Shown here: in pieces, positions 14,134 through 22,495 of the stretch
Layout: each line of letters begins with the position of its first letter
Numbering within the stretch: position 1 is the stretch's first letter
Program-made: the position numbers and the translations under genes
Notes under the pieces: model-generated
Seen by the model: the letters and a program-made list of their open reading frames with translations, nothing else
What the model was told of the DNA's origin: nothing
Database searches by the model: none
Source: Ruminococcus sp. Zagget11
Lineage (GTDB): Bacteria > Bacillota > Clostridia > Oscillospirales > Ruminococcaceae
Assembly: GCA_001941135.1 (NCBI GenBank)
Contig: MSHL01000052.1
Span: 1-57,187 of the forward strand
Direction: 5' to 3'
Length of the DNA: 57,187 nucleotides

Positions 14134-15606
14134 TTATGGCAGAAAAACCACCTTAAAGGTTGTAATACCGTTTTCGCTTTCCGCGGAAATCGTTCCGCCG
14201 TGCTTGTCCACTATGGTCTTGGCTATGGCAAGTCCCAGTCCGAATCCTCCCGTATCCTTACTGCGCGAAGCATCCGTCCGATAGTAGCGGTCAAATATGC
14301 GGTTCAGGCTCTCCGGGGGTATATCCTCGCCCTCATTGCTGACGGTAAGCTTGATTTTTCCGTGTTTTGACAGGCTAAGGCTTACCTTTACGGAGGAATT
14401 TTCACTTGAATGTGATATGGCGTTATCGATAAGCACCCGTACCACACGCTGTATACTTTCCTTTTCGCCCTTTCCGACTATTCCAGGGGCAATATCCTGT
14501 TCAATAAATCTCCCTCGTTCAAAGGCAAGCGCTTCAAATGTCAGACATTCGCCCTCCACAAGCTCGGAAAAGTCAAACTCGCTCATAATAGGCTTTTTCT
14601 CCGATTGTGCATCCTCACGGGCTATGTACAGCATTTCGCCTATAAGCTGTGACATCTTTGCCACCTCGGATTTAACATAACCGAACCACCTTTCCTGCTC
14701 TCTGACCGTACTGTCGGGGTTTGACTGAATTACATCAAGATTTGCCGAAATAACCGTAAGGGGTGTTTTAAGCTCGTGAGAAGCGTTGGAAAAGAACACG
14801 CTCTGCCTGTTCCATGCGTCCTCCGTAGGACGCATAGTCCAGCTTGAAAGGGCGTATGCGAGAGCCGCCGTAACCGCTATTGCGCCTATGAATATGGCAC
14901 CGAGGATATAAAGCAGCTGGTGCAGAGTTGCAAGCTCCCCTGTGCGGTCAAGGAATACTATCCTATATCCGTCACCGATTGCACGGAAGATATATCTGTA
15001 CTGTGTATCGTCAAAGGTTATATAACCGCTTTCATCTCCGTTGTCGATAACCTTTTGTGCAGCAGCGGCATAGGAAGCGTCAAGCTCTGTTGTACCGCTG
15101 GTATAATTTCCGTTTTCGTCACGGTTTATCTGACTGTGGAATACCCATTTTTCTCCGCTTGCATCGGTCTGCACCATTATCCAGCCGGACATAAGGGAAC
15201 CCGTTTCGTCATAATTAAAAAATACCGAATTGCCGAAGCGGATATCGTCCCTTTCGACGTCAGGCTCCTTGGGGCGATGGAATTCGCCGCTTCCCTCCTC
15301 CGAGCTTTCCTCATCTTCAGCGGAAGAGGATTCGGATTCATTCTTTTCCTTAGCTTCCTTGGCATCGGGAGGGGGATCGTTCTCCTCGGGCTTACCCATT
15401 GCCGTACCGTTCTTATCGGGAAGGAAATCATCGGCTATCTTCTCATCAGCGAAGTCCCAGCTTATAGCAAATTCAAGGGTATTCCCCGCATTCTCCTTTT
15501 CGGATGAATACATATACAGATAAACGCAGACGAGAATACCCGTTATAAGCACCATTAGCGCGGTCATAATAACAAGCATAAAGCGCTTTCGCAATTTCTT
15601 TATCAT
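14134..15606 (-). CDS. Sensor histidine kinase (two-component system)
   Basis: A 490-residue membrane histidine kinase. Segments: cytosolic start MIKKLRKRF, membrane helix (about 8-31), an extracellular domain of about 190 residues with a very acidic stretch rich in Glu/Ser/Asp (about 65-110), a second helix near 225-248, then the HisKA domain with FSNASHELKTPLTVIS (phosphorylated His), N box VLIDNAISHSS and G box DTGGFGLGLAIAKTIV. It should phosphorylate the response regulator just upstream. ATG at 15606 has GGAG 10 nt ahead and lies 8 bp after the regulator stop, so the two are co-transcribed. The acidic loop hints at sensing cations or cationic peptides; this is inference. Confidence 0.93.
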   Translation of the reverse strand: MIKKLRKRFMLVIMTALMVLITGILVCVYLYMYSSEKENAGNTLEFAISWDFADEKIADDFLPDKNGTAMGKPEENDPPPDAKEAKEKNESESSSAEDEESSEEGSGEFHRPKEPDVERDDIRFGNSVFFNYDETGSLMSGWIMVQTDASGEKWVFHSQINRDENGNYTSGTTELDASYAAAAQKVIDNGDESGYITFDDTQYRYIFRAIGDGYRIVFLDRTGELATLHQLLYILGAIFIGAIAVTAALAYALSSWTMRPTEDAWNRQSVFFSNASHELKTPLTVISANLDVIQSNPDSTVREQERWFGYVKSEVAKMSQLIGEMLYIAREDAQSEKKPIMSEFDFSELVEGECLTFEALAFERGRFIEQDIAPGIVGKGEKESIQRVVRVLIDNAISHSSENSSVKVSLSLSKHGKIKLTVSNEGEDIPPESLNRIFDRYYRTDASRSKDTGGFGLGLAIAKTIVDKHGGTISAESENGITTFKVVFLP

Positions 15607-15613
15607 ATCAAGC

Positions 15614-16285
15614 CTACTCCATAATGTAGCCAACGCCTCTTATAGTTTTTATAATAGTTTTGCTCTTTAAGAAGCTTAACTTTTTCCTCAAAAAGGAAAT
15701 ATACACCTCAACATTGTTATATTCCGCATCGGATTCATATCCCCAAACCTTTATAATAAGGTTTTCCTTTGTAAGAACCCGACCGGTATTTTTCATAAGC
15801 AATTCCATTATGGAAAATTCCTTCAATCCCAGCTTAACGGAATTTTTTCCCGAAGAAAGCTCATAGGCGGACAAATCCAGAACGATATCGCCGTATTCCA
15901 ATCTGTCATCGCTGACAAGACCGGCGGTACTGCGTCTGCCCAGTGCCCTTATCCTTGCGAGCAGCTCTTCTGTTGCAAAGGGTTTAGTAAGGTAATCGTC
16001 CGCACCGCTGTCAAGACCTCTGACCTTATCGGCGACATCGTCCTTGGCGGTAAACAGGAGAATAGGTGTAGTCAGACCCTCCTTACGGATATTTCTAAGG
16101 ACATCGATACCGTTCATTTTAGGCAGCATTATATCCAAGACTATCACGTCATAGATCCCTGTAAGGGCATTATCCAGGCCGTCCGCGCCGTCATAACAGG
16201 CATCGGCGCTGATTTTATTTTTATTCAATATTTGAATAAGGGCATCCGCCAGTTTAATTTCATCCTCTACAATAAGCACTCTCAT
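15614..16285 (-). CDS. OmpR-family response regulator
   Basis: A 223-residue regulator: receiver domain (1-115) with acidic pair VEDE (7-10), phosphorylated Asp in VIVLDIMLPKMNG (about 52), Thr in LLFTAKDD and Lys in YLTKPF; and a winged-helix trans_reg_C domain (about 130-222; GLKEFSIMELLMKNTGRVLTKENL read in pieces, NVEVYISFLRKKL, IKTIRGVGYIME). It precedes its histidine kinase by 8 bp. The two-subunit ABC exporter lies on the same strand upstream, separated by a 0.9-kb repeat; it is a plausible target, as peptide-sensing systems often sit near exporters, but this is only context. Confidence 0.94.
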   Translation of the reverse strand: MRVLIVEDEIKLADALIQILNKNKISADACYDGADGLDNALTGIYDVIVLDIMLPKMNGIDVLRNIRKEGLTTPILLFTAKDDVADKVRGLDSGADDYLTKPFATEELLARIRALGRRSTAGLVSDDRLEYGDIVLDLSAYELSSGKNSVKLGLKEFSIMELLMKNTGRVLTKENLIIKVWGYESDAEYNNVEVYISFLRKKLSFLKSKTIIKTIRGVGYIME

Positions 16286-16362
16286 GTCAAATCACCTCGA
16301 AAGAAAAAATGGTTACTATCCGCTCTCATTATGTTACAACAACAGTCTTAAATAAATCTTAA

Positions 16363-17260
16363 TCAGGGTCGCAGACCCTGCACCCAACTGTCTCAACCGC
16401 CGTGCATAGCTACGCAATGCGGTAAGATGAACATGAATTGTGGCAGTAAACCGACCGACAGTTATCGGCGGGCAATAAAGCAGGGCAATAGTGAACGACA
16501 AAAGGCGGCGGGAGACGTTGAGTGCAGGATTCTCAACCCTGCCGAGGATTCTTAAGGGCGAGTAGCCCTTAAGTGGGTGTGGGCAAAGCCCACTTGTGCC
16601 GTAGGCACAAAAAGCATAGCGAAACAAATAAACGCTTTTTGTGAAAGTGCCGCACTCCGAAATAACAAGTTACAAACGTGTTTGTGAAATAGTAATGCAA
16701 GCTGAACGACCTATAGTGCGGCACTTGTGAATACGAGCTGCTGCGAATGCAGCGGCAATGTATTCACGCAAAATCTTTGATTTTGCTGAAAACAAACTCG
16801 TACTTGTATTTTAGGCTTCAGCTAACAGAAAACGGAGATTTTGACGAGAACAAACATATCATTCCATAAAAAGCGTTAGCAAATCAACCGACTTAGACTG
16901 TATAACATACACCTTTTATACGGTAACAAGTACGTTTTCGGCAAAATCAAAGATTTTGCGTGAATACATTGTGGACGCACAGCGTCCACTCGTATTCACA
17001 GTGCCGCACTAAGTTACTTGTTCAATTTGCTTGACTGTGTTTATTATCGCTTTAGTTGCTTGATTTTATTTACAAGTGCGGCACTTATACAAAAGCGTTT
17101 GTTTGTTTTCCTATGTTTATTTGTGCCTACGGCACAAGTGGGCGTTGCCCACACCCACTTAAGGGCTACTCGCCCTTAAGAATCCTCGGCAGGCTGAGCC
17201 TGCACCCGCCGTCTTCCGCCGCCTTTAGGTGTACTTGAATAGCGTTAGCTAATTAACCAC
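16363..17260. repeat. Nested palindromic repeat, second near-complete copy (about 0.9 kb)
   Basis: It spans the gap between the exporter and the response regulator genes. It starts with the hairpin GCAGGGTC-gca-GACCCTGC and a middle-layer module with GACCGACAGTTATCGG, then the inner arm: GCAGG...CCTGC, CTTAAGGGC/GCCCTTAAG, GGGCAAAGCCC, GTGCCGTAGGCAC, the AGTGCCGCAC/GTGCGGCACT stem, CTGCTGC-gaat-GCAGCGG, and GCAAAATC-ttt-GATTTTGC. The centre is at about 16850-16925. The mirror arm has GCAAAATC-aaa-GATTTTGC, GTGGACGC-acag-CGTCCAC, the AGTGCCGCAC stem again, GGGCGTTGCCC and GCAGGC-tga-GCCTGC. No gene is seen. Confidence 0.85.
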
Positions 17261-17288
17261 CTATCAACTAACCACTACTTACTAACCA

Positions 17289-19091
17289 CTAATTATAGTA
17301 TTCCGCTTGTGCGGCGAACATTGCGGCGTATAGTCCGCCCTCCATGTTCACCAAACTCTCATGCGTACCGTATTCCTTTACACTTCCCTCGGAAAATACC
17401 GCTATATGGTCGCAGAAACGACAGCTCGACAGTCGGTGCGAAATGTATATCGCCGTCTTTCCTCCTACCAGCTTGTCAAATTGCCTGTATATGTCATACT
17501 CCGCTATGGGGTCAAGTGCCGCCGTGGGTTCGTCAAGTATCACCGTGGGCGAATCCTTGAAAAGCGCCCTCGCTATGGCTATCTTTTGCTGCTCTCCTCC
17601 CGACGGCTCTACTCCGTCCTTGTCAAAATCACGGAATAAAAGGGTGTTTATCCCCTCGTCCATGGTTTTCACCCTGTCCCCCATACCTACACGCTCCAAT
17701 GCCGCTATTACCTCCCCGTCACTCGCCGTGCCGTTTAAGTCCACATTATCCCGCACGGAAAAGCTGAATAGCCTGAAATCTTGAAACACAGGGGCAAACA
17801 CCGACATATATTCCTCATAATCATAATCCTTGATATTCACCCCGTCCAGAAGTATCTCCCCCTCCGTAGGGTCGTAAAGCCGACACATCAGCTTTACAAA
17901 TGTGGTTTTTCCTGCACCGTTAAGCCCCACAACGGAAAGATGCTCACCTTGATTAAGGGTAAGGTTAATATCCCTCAGCACCTGCACTCCCGTTTTCGGA
18001 TAGGCAAAGGAAACATGACGGAATTCTATGGTATGCTTCCCTGCTTTTACGTGCTTATCGCCCTTTTTAAGGCTGACAGGATATTCCATCAGCTTTACAT
18101 ATTCATAAGCGTAATTGGTTCGCTTTACTATCTCTTGGGCAGCGGTTAAAAGACTGTTCACAGCCGTGTAAAAGGTTCCTCCCGAGGTAAGCATTTGTGA
18201 AAATACACCGATAGTGATTTTACCGGTAATTGCAAGCACACCCAGATAAAGGTAACAAGCTATATCCTTTGCGGCAGTAGGTATAACTGCGCCCAGAGAA
18301 TAGGGCATTGTCCGCCTTTGCTCTTCCTTTTTCGTTTCTACGCTCCTTTGGATATATTCCTCCCATTTCCCCAGCATCATATCCTTGGCATTGTACAGAC
18401 GTATATCCTTACCATTTCTGAAATCGCTCATTTCCCATGAAAAATAACCGAAAGCACGATTCCACTTTGAATCATCCTTGAAAATCTCCACCTCAATCTT
18501 ATTTCTCTTGGAATTAAGCACTGCGTTAATCGCCGTAAGAACAGCGGTTATCAGCAGCACAAGAGGTGCGTTGAGTATTACAATTACAGCCACTCCCGCT
18601 ATCTGTATTACAGCGGAGGCTATCGCCATGACCTGTTGTGTAATACCGTGTATTCCTCCCGAATACCACTCCATTCCCTGCCTTGCACGCTCTATCTGGT
18701 CAAGTGCCTCCTTGTCCTCCGTAAGCTGAAAGTCCAGTGACATGGATTTCTTTCCCAGTTCCTCGGTAAAGTAATCCTTGAAACGTTCGTCATACTTTTC
18801 CAACACATTCAGCAGAATATCTTTGATTAAGCTTAGTATACCCTGACCGAAAACTATTATCGCCGCATAGGTCAAAAGTCGGGCAAGGCTCTTATCCCCC
18901 AAAAGCTCGTTGATAAGGTAGGGCAGCACCAGAATATTCACAAAGGGCGTTACCGCATCGATTATTACATTAAACGCCGCTAAAAAGAAGTAGCTTTTTC
19001 TGAATTTCCATGCAATGGGGAAAAAGTATTTCAGTGTGGGCATTACGCAGTTTTTCTTTTTGGAGGAATTATTACCCTCTGACCTTTTCAT
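17289..19091 (-). CDS. ABC exporter subunit, membrane-ATPase fusion (second gene)
   Basis: A 600-residue half-transporter: six membrane helices (about 25-310) then an ATPase domain with Walker A VGLNGAGKTTFVKLM (near 395), Q-loop FQDFRLF, signature EPSGGEQQKIAIARAL, Walker B TVILDEPTAALD and H-loop ISHRL. The signature has Pro and Glu in place of the usual Leu and Gln of LSGGQ. ATG at 19091 follows GGGAGGTGATTTCC and overlaps the end of the upstream subunit gene by 20 bp, so the two are translationally coupled and surely form a heterodimer. The substrate (peptide, lipid or drug) cannot be told. Confidence 0.9.
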   Translation of the reverse strand: MKRSEGNNSSKKKNCVMPTLKYFFPIAWKFRKSYFFLAAFNVIIDAVTPFVNILVLPYLINELLGDKSLARLLTYAAIIVFGQGILSLIKDILLNVLEKYDERFKDYFTEELGKKSMSLDFQLTEDKEALDQIERARQGMEWYSGGIHGITQQVMAIASAVIQIAGVAVIVILNAPLVLLITAVLTAINAVLNSKRNKIEVEIFKDDSKWNRAFGYFSWEMSDFRNGKDIRLYNAKDMMLGKWEEYIQRSVETKKEEQRRTMPYSLGAVIPTAAKDIACYLYLGVLAITGKITIGVFSQMLTSGGTFYTAVNSLLTAAQEIVKRTNYAYEYVKLMEYPVSLKKGDKHVKAGKHTIEFRHVSFAYPKTGVQVLRDINLTLNQGEHLSVVGLNGAGKTTFVKLMCRLYDPTEGEILLDGVNIKDYDYEEYMSVFAPVFQDFRLFSFSVRDNVDLNGTASDGEVIAALERVGMGDRVKTMDEGINTLLFRDFDKDGVEPSGGEQQKIAIARALFKDSPTVILDEPTAALDPIAEYDIYRQFDKLVGGKTAIYISHRLSSCRFCDHIAVFSEGSVKEYGTHESLVNMEGGLYAAMFAAQAEYYN

Positions 19092-21006
19092 GGAAATCAC
19101 CTCCCTCGTGACGCATACCCATATCGGGATTCATATTCAGCTCAACGCTCATATTCATATCAAGCTCCCCGTCCTCCCTGTAATACTGGGACTGAACAGC
19201 GAACATCTCTGCATAAGCACCATTTTCCGCCAACAGCTCCTCATGAGTGCCGTATTCTATCATTTCCCCGCGCTTGAACATGGCGATAGTGTCGCAGAAA
19301 CGGGTGGAGGAAAGTCGATGGGATATGTAAACCGCACTCTTTCCCCCGATAATTTCGTTAAAGCTGCGATATAGATTATATTCCGCAATAGCGTCCAGTG
19401 CGGCGGTGGGTTCGTCAAGCACTATAATCGGCGCATCCTTGTAAAGCGCCCTCACCAAGGCAAGCTTCTGACGTTCGCCGCCCGACAGGTCGATTCCCTC
19501 CTCGTAGAAAACCTTTAACAGCTGTGTATCTACACCCAGCGGCAAACTGTCCAGCTTGTCGCCAAGTCCCGCTTTACGCAGACATTCCTCCGCATATGCT
19601 TTATCCGTATCCTCCGGCGTACCCATGGAAACATTCTCGCTTAGTGGAAAGGCAAAGGGTCGCACGTCCTGGAAAACAGGTGAAAAGAGGGTATAGTATT
19701 CCTCCCTCTTAAAGCGGCGTATATCAATGCCGTTCATAAGTATAACTCCCTCTGTAGGGTCGTAAAGTCTAAGAAGAAGCTTGATAAACGTAGTCTTTCC
19801 CGCACCGTTGATTCCCACAACAGCCAGCTTTTTCCCCGGTTCAAGGGTAAGGTTAAGGTTTTTAAGGGAATAGCTCTTAGCACCGATATATTTGTAGGAA
19901 ACGTTTTTAAATTCAAAACGATAGGTGTCGCTTTTGGGTATGGGGATATAATCCTCATCGTCCTTATCCATGCCAAGCTCCCCCTCGGTAAAGGAGCGGA
20001 AATCGTCCGTTTCCATGGAACGCTCCTTGAATTTACCGAAGGACGTTATAAGCTGATAAAGTGAAGAGGAAAATGTTCCCGCCAAGCCTAAGTACAGAGT
20101 AAAGCTTCCGATAGTCATATCTGAGCCGATAACGCTGTATATAAGTATTCCGTAAACCGCCGCATTTGCAAGGATACCGAGAGGGTCATTGATAAGACTA
20201 AGAGCAATCCATATATTGTTGCTGTGGTACATAAGGCGGCGCTTTTCCGCAAGAATATCACTCTGCTTTTTGGAAAGGCTGTTTTTCATATTGAAAAGCC
20301 GTATGTCCTTTGCCCAGTCAAAGCCTTGGGTAACACGTTCCATGTAGTGGGTCTTGTGCCATGTACCGCCCAGCTTTTCCCAGACCTCTTTTCTGTCCTT
20401 TTTGACCATAACCAGCAGCACTACCGCCTGAATAGCCGCTATAATCGCCAGAACCGCTATAAGTCTTACATCAAGTGTCGCTATGGTTGAAACGGAAACC
20501 GCAATCAGTACAATCTCTTTTCCCGAATCGTAAATTATCCTTATAAGTCCCTCAACTCCGCGGTCACTTGACTGGGTTGCCCGCTGTGCCTTTTCCTGAG
20601 TATTGAGCATAGCGGGATTTTCCAAGGTTTCATAGTTCATGGATAATGACTTTGCGATTCTCTCCGTCATAATCTTCATTCGTACAATGTTGAAATTGTA
20701 GTTTATCTTTACCGTAACCAGTGCGTTAAGTCCAAGGCTCACCACCTCAATCACGGCAATAACAGCCAGCAGCTTATAAAGGGGTACAATATCCTTGTCC
20801 GCCGTGTCCGCTTGCGCCTGGACTATATCCAGTACATATTTCCCGATAAAGCTCCAAAGGCAGCTCATAAGAGAGCCGGTTACAATCCCCACAGCCATAA
20901 GCAGGAGAAGCACGGGGGTATATTTCTTTACCTTTTTCAGCGCCCAAACAATGTTGTTAAGCGTACCGAATTCCTTGTGGAGCAGAGTTTCCTCATCCTC
21001 AAGCAT
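19072..21006 (-). CDS. ABC exporter subunit, membrane-ATPase fusion (first gene)
   Basis: A 644-residue half-transporter. Membrane domain with six helices (about 30-330), then Walker A VGINGAGKTTFIKLL, Q-loop FQDVRPF, signature DLSGGERQKLALVRAL (closer to consensus than the partner), Walker B IIVLDEPTAALD, and ISHRL. The C-terminal tail is Met-rich (LDMNMSVELNMNPDMGM), unusual and unexplained. The ATG at 21006 has no clear ribosome site at normal distance: GAGGTG lies 27 nt upstream and an in-frame TGA follows it, so either initiation is weak or the start is unusual. A hairpin repeat sits in the promoter region. Confidence 0.88.
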   Translation of the reverse strand: MLEDEETLLHKEFGTLNNIVWALKKVKKYTPVLLLLMAVGIVTGSLMSCLWSFIGKYVLDIVQAQADTADKDIVPLYKLLAVIAVIEVVSLGLNALVTVKINYNFNIVRMKIMTERIAKSLSMNYETLENPAMLNTQEKAQRATQSSDRGVEGLIRIIYDSGKEIVLIAVSVSTIATLDVRLIAVLAIIAAIQAVVLLVMVKKDRKEVWEKLGGTWHKTHYMERVTQGFDWAKDIRLFNMKNSLSKKQSDILAEKRRLMYHSNNIWIALSLINDPLGILANAAVYGILIYSVIGSDMTIGSFTLYLGLAGTFSSSLYQLITSFGKFKERSMETDDFRSFTEGELGMDKDDEDYIPIPKSDTYRFEFKNVSYKYIGAKSYSLKNLNLTLEPGKKLAVVGINGAGKTTFIKLLLRLYDPTEGVILMNGIDIRRFKREEYYTLFSPVFQDVRPFAFPLSENVSMGTPEDTDKAYAEECLRKAGLGDKLDSLPLGVDTQLLKVFYEEGIDLSGGERQKLALVRALYKDAPIIVLDEPTAALDAIAEYNLYRSFNEIIGGKSAVYISHRLSSTRFCDTIAMFKRGEMIEYGTHEELLAENGAYAEMFAVQSQYYREDGELDMNMSVELNMNPDMGMRHEGGDFHEKVRG

Positions 21007-21044
21007 TTTTTCTGTTCAGCGTTCAATCAACACACCTCTTACAC

Positions 21045-21111
21045 TTTTATAACTCACGACTGATGTCCCCAGATATTCGTTGAATGACGGGGCGATGCCC
21101 CTTATTGAATC
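21045..21111. repeat. Hairpin element, short form
   Basis: It shares ATAACTCACGACTGATGTCC at one end and TTCGTTGAATGACGGGGCGA plus TGCCCCTTATTGAAT at the other with the element at 13988-14131, but lacks the three internal hairpins. It lies just upstream of the ABC exporter operon, so it may overlap that promoter. Confidence 0.65.
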
Positions 21112-21183
21112 GTTTATAATTTTCACGAATATTATAGCAGAATATTTTACCGCTGTCAAGGAAAACTTTACGCCGACAAAATC

Positions 21184-21222
21184 AAAAGCCCTCCCCGTAA
21201 ATCCTTAACGGGAAAGGCTTTT
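21184..21222 (-). terminator. Terminator of the GH5 gene
   Basis: AAAGCC...CCCGT pairs with ACGGG...GGCTTT; on the minus strand the stem is followed by TGATTTTGT. It sits after the GH5 stop codon. Confidence 0.7.
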
Positions 21223-21244
21223 TGCCGCCAATGCTCAACGCTTC

Positions 21245-22276
21245 TCAAAGCAGCTTGATAAGGTCGTGGAGAATGCCTGCGTAATGCTCATCGGCAATGC
21301 CGAAATTCATAGAACGGTATGTCCATACGCAACGGGGTATATTGCAGTGGGTAAACGCGGCATTTATATCTTCAAACCATTTTACAGTATCCTCGGCGGA
21401 TGCGGTATCTATAACACCGTATTCGCCGCAGTAAAGGGGAACATCGTATTTTTCGCCTATGGCAATTGCTTTTTCCAAAAGGCGTTCAAAAAAGCCCGTG
21501 CCTATAAGCGTCTCGCTGTCGATAAATTCTCCGTCAAAATCGCCGCCGAAAACATCATGGGACTGCCTTTTCAGCCCGCTGATTTTTTTGGGGTAATTCA
21601 CCCTGATATCCGACGGCATTTTATCTACCCACTCCGCCCCCTGATGTGTAAATATCATAGGACTGTAGCAATGAAAGGTAAATACTATATTTTCATCCGC
21701 AGGCTTTTCGAGAAGCTCAAGCCCGTCTATACTGCTGTTGTAAATTCCCCCGATTATTATTTTAACATCCTTGTTAATCGCACGTATGGCGTCAATTGTC
21801 CTGTGGGAGATTTTATTCCACTTTTTCGCAAACTTGCGTTCGGTTATTTCATTGAGAAGCTCAAAGGAAACCCTTGACGAATATTGTCCGTATCTGCGAG
21901 TAAGCATTTCCCACACCCTGACGAAGTTATCCTGAAGCGATTCGCCAAAGAAAAATCTGCAATATGCTTTATCATCAAAAATATAGCCCATAGTTTTGTG
22001 GAGATCGAGAACCATGTCAAGCCCGTATTTCCCACACCAACCGATACATCTGTCTATATACTCAAGACCGCTCTCGTTAAAGGTGAAATCAATATTCTGA
22101 AACAGGTGAAAATCAACAGGCAGGCGCACATGGTCAACGCCCCATGAGGCTATTCTCTCAATATCCTTTTCCGTGATAAAGGTATCGTAATGTGCGGCAT
22201 TGTAATTTCCCGCTCCGCATTGGGAAAGCCAGCCGCCAAGATTTACGCCCTTTTTATAGCCGTTAAATTTTCTCAT
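21245..22276 (-). CDS. Glycoside hydrolase family 5 (cellulase-like)
   Basis: A 343-residue (beta/alpha)8 hydrolase. Signatures: GYKKGVNLGGWLSQCGAG near the N terminus (as in GH5 exo-glucanase-like members), WGVDHVRLPVDF, SFELLNEITE (catalytic acid/base Glu) and YCGEYGVID (catalytic nucleophile Glu). There is no signal peptide, so it should act in the cytosol on imported oligosaccharides, e.g. short beta-glucans; the exact linkage is not decided by sequence. It follows a sugar-binding lipoprotein gene on the same strand by 220 bp. ATG at 22276 follows GAAAGGAAA. Confidence 0.9.
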   Translation of the reverse strand: MRKFNGYKKGVNLGGWLSQCGAGNYNAAHYDTFITEKDIERIASWGVDHVRLPVDFHLFQNIDFTFNESGLEYIDRCIGWCGKYGLDMVLDLHKTMGYIFDDKAYCRFFFGESLQDNFVRVWEMLTRRYGQYSSRVSFELLNEITERKFAKKWNKISHRTIDAIRAINKDVKIIIGGIYNSSIDGLELLEKPADENIVFTFHCYSPMIFTHQGAEWVDKMPSDIRVNYPKKISGLKRQSHDVFGGDFDGEFIDSETLIGTGFFERLLEKAIAIGEKYDVPLYCGEYGVIDTASAEDTVKWFEDINAAFTHCNIPRCVWTYRSMNFGIADEHYAGILHDLIKLL

Positions 22277-22367
22277 ATATTTGTTTTCCTTTCATACCGT
22301 AAATAAAGTAGAGGTACTAAATGCTCCTTAGGCTTTCAGTGAGAAATTCTGTATCCAACCGAAAGGA

Positions 22368-22464
22368 CGGTGTACACGACCGCTTTTTGGAACATTGATG
22401 CTTGAAAGCAGAAATTTACATCCTCTTTTCTCCATTCTCTATTCTCCAAGGGTCGTGTACACCG
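22368..22464. repeat. 14-bp inverted repeat between the lipoprotein and GH5 genes
   Basis: CGGTGTACACGACC (22368-22381) and GGTCGTGTACACCG (22451-22464) are perfect complements enclosing 69 bp that include heptamer words TCTTTTC TCCATTC TCTATTC TCC. It could form a long hairpin in the mRNA between two co-directional genes and stabilise or separate the upstream message. Confidence 0.6.
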
Positions 22465-22495
22465 GTCTTAAGTTATAAGGAGGCTTTTGGTAAAA

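Noticed and set aside
14920-15507. 195-codon open frame opposite the histidine kinase gene
   Set aside because: It is a shadow of the kinase coding strand; kinase motifs are clear and the opposite frame has no ribosome site or known domain.
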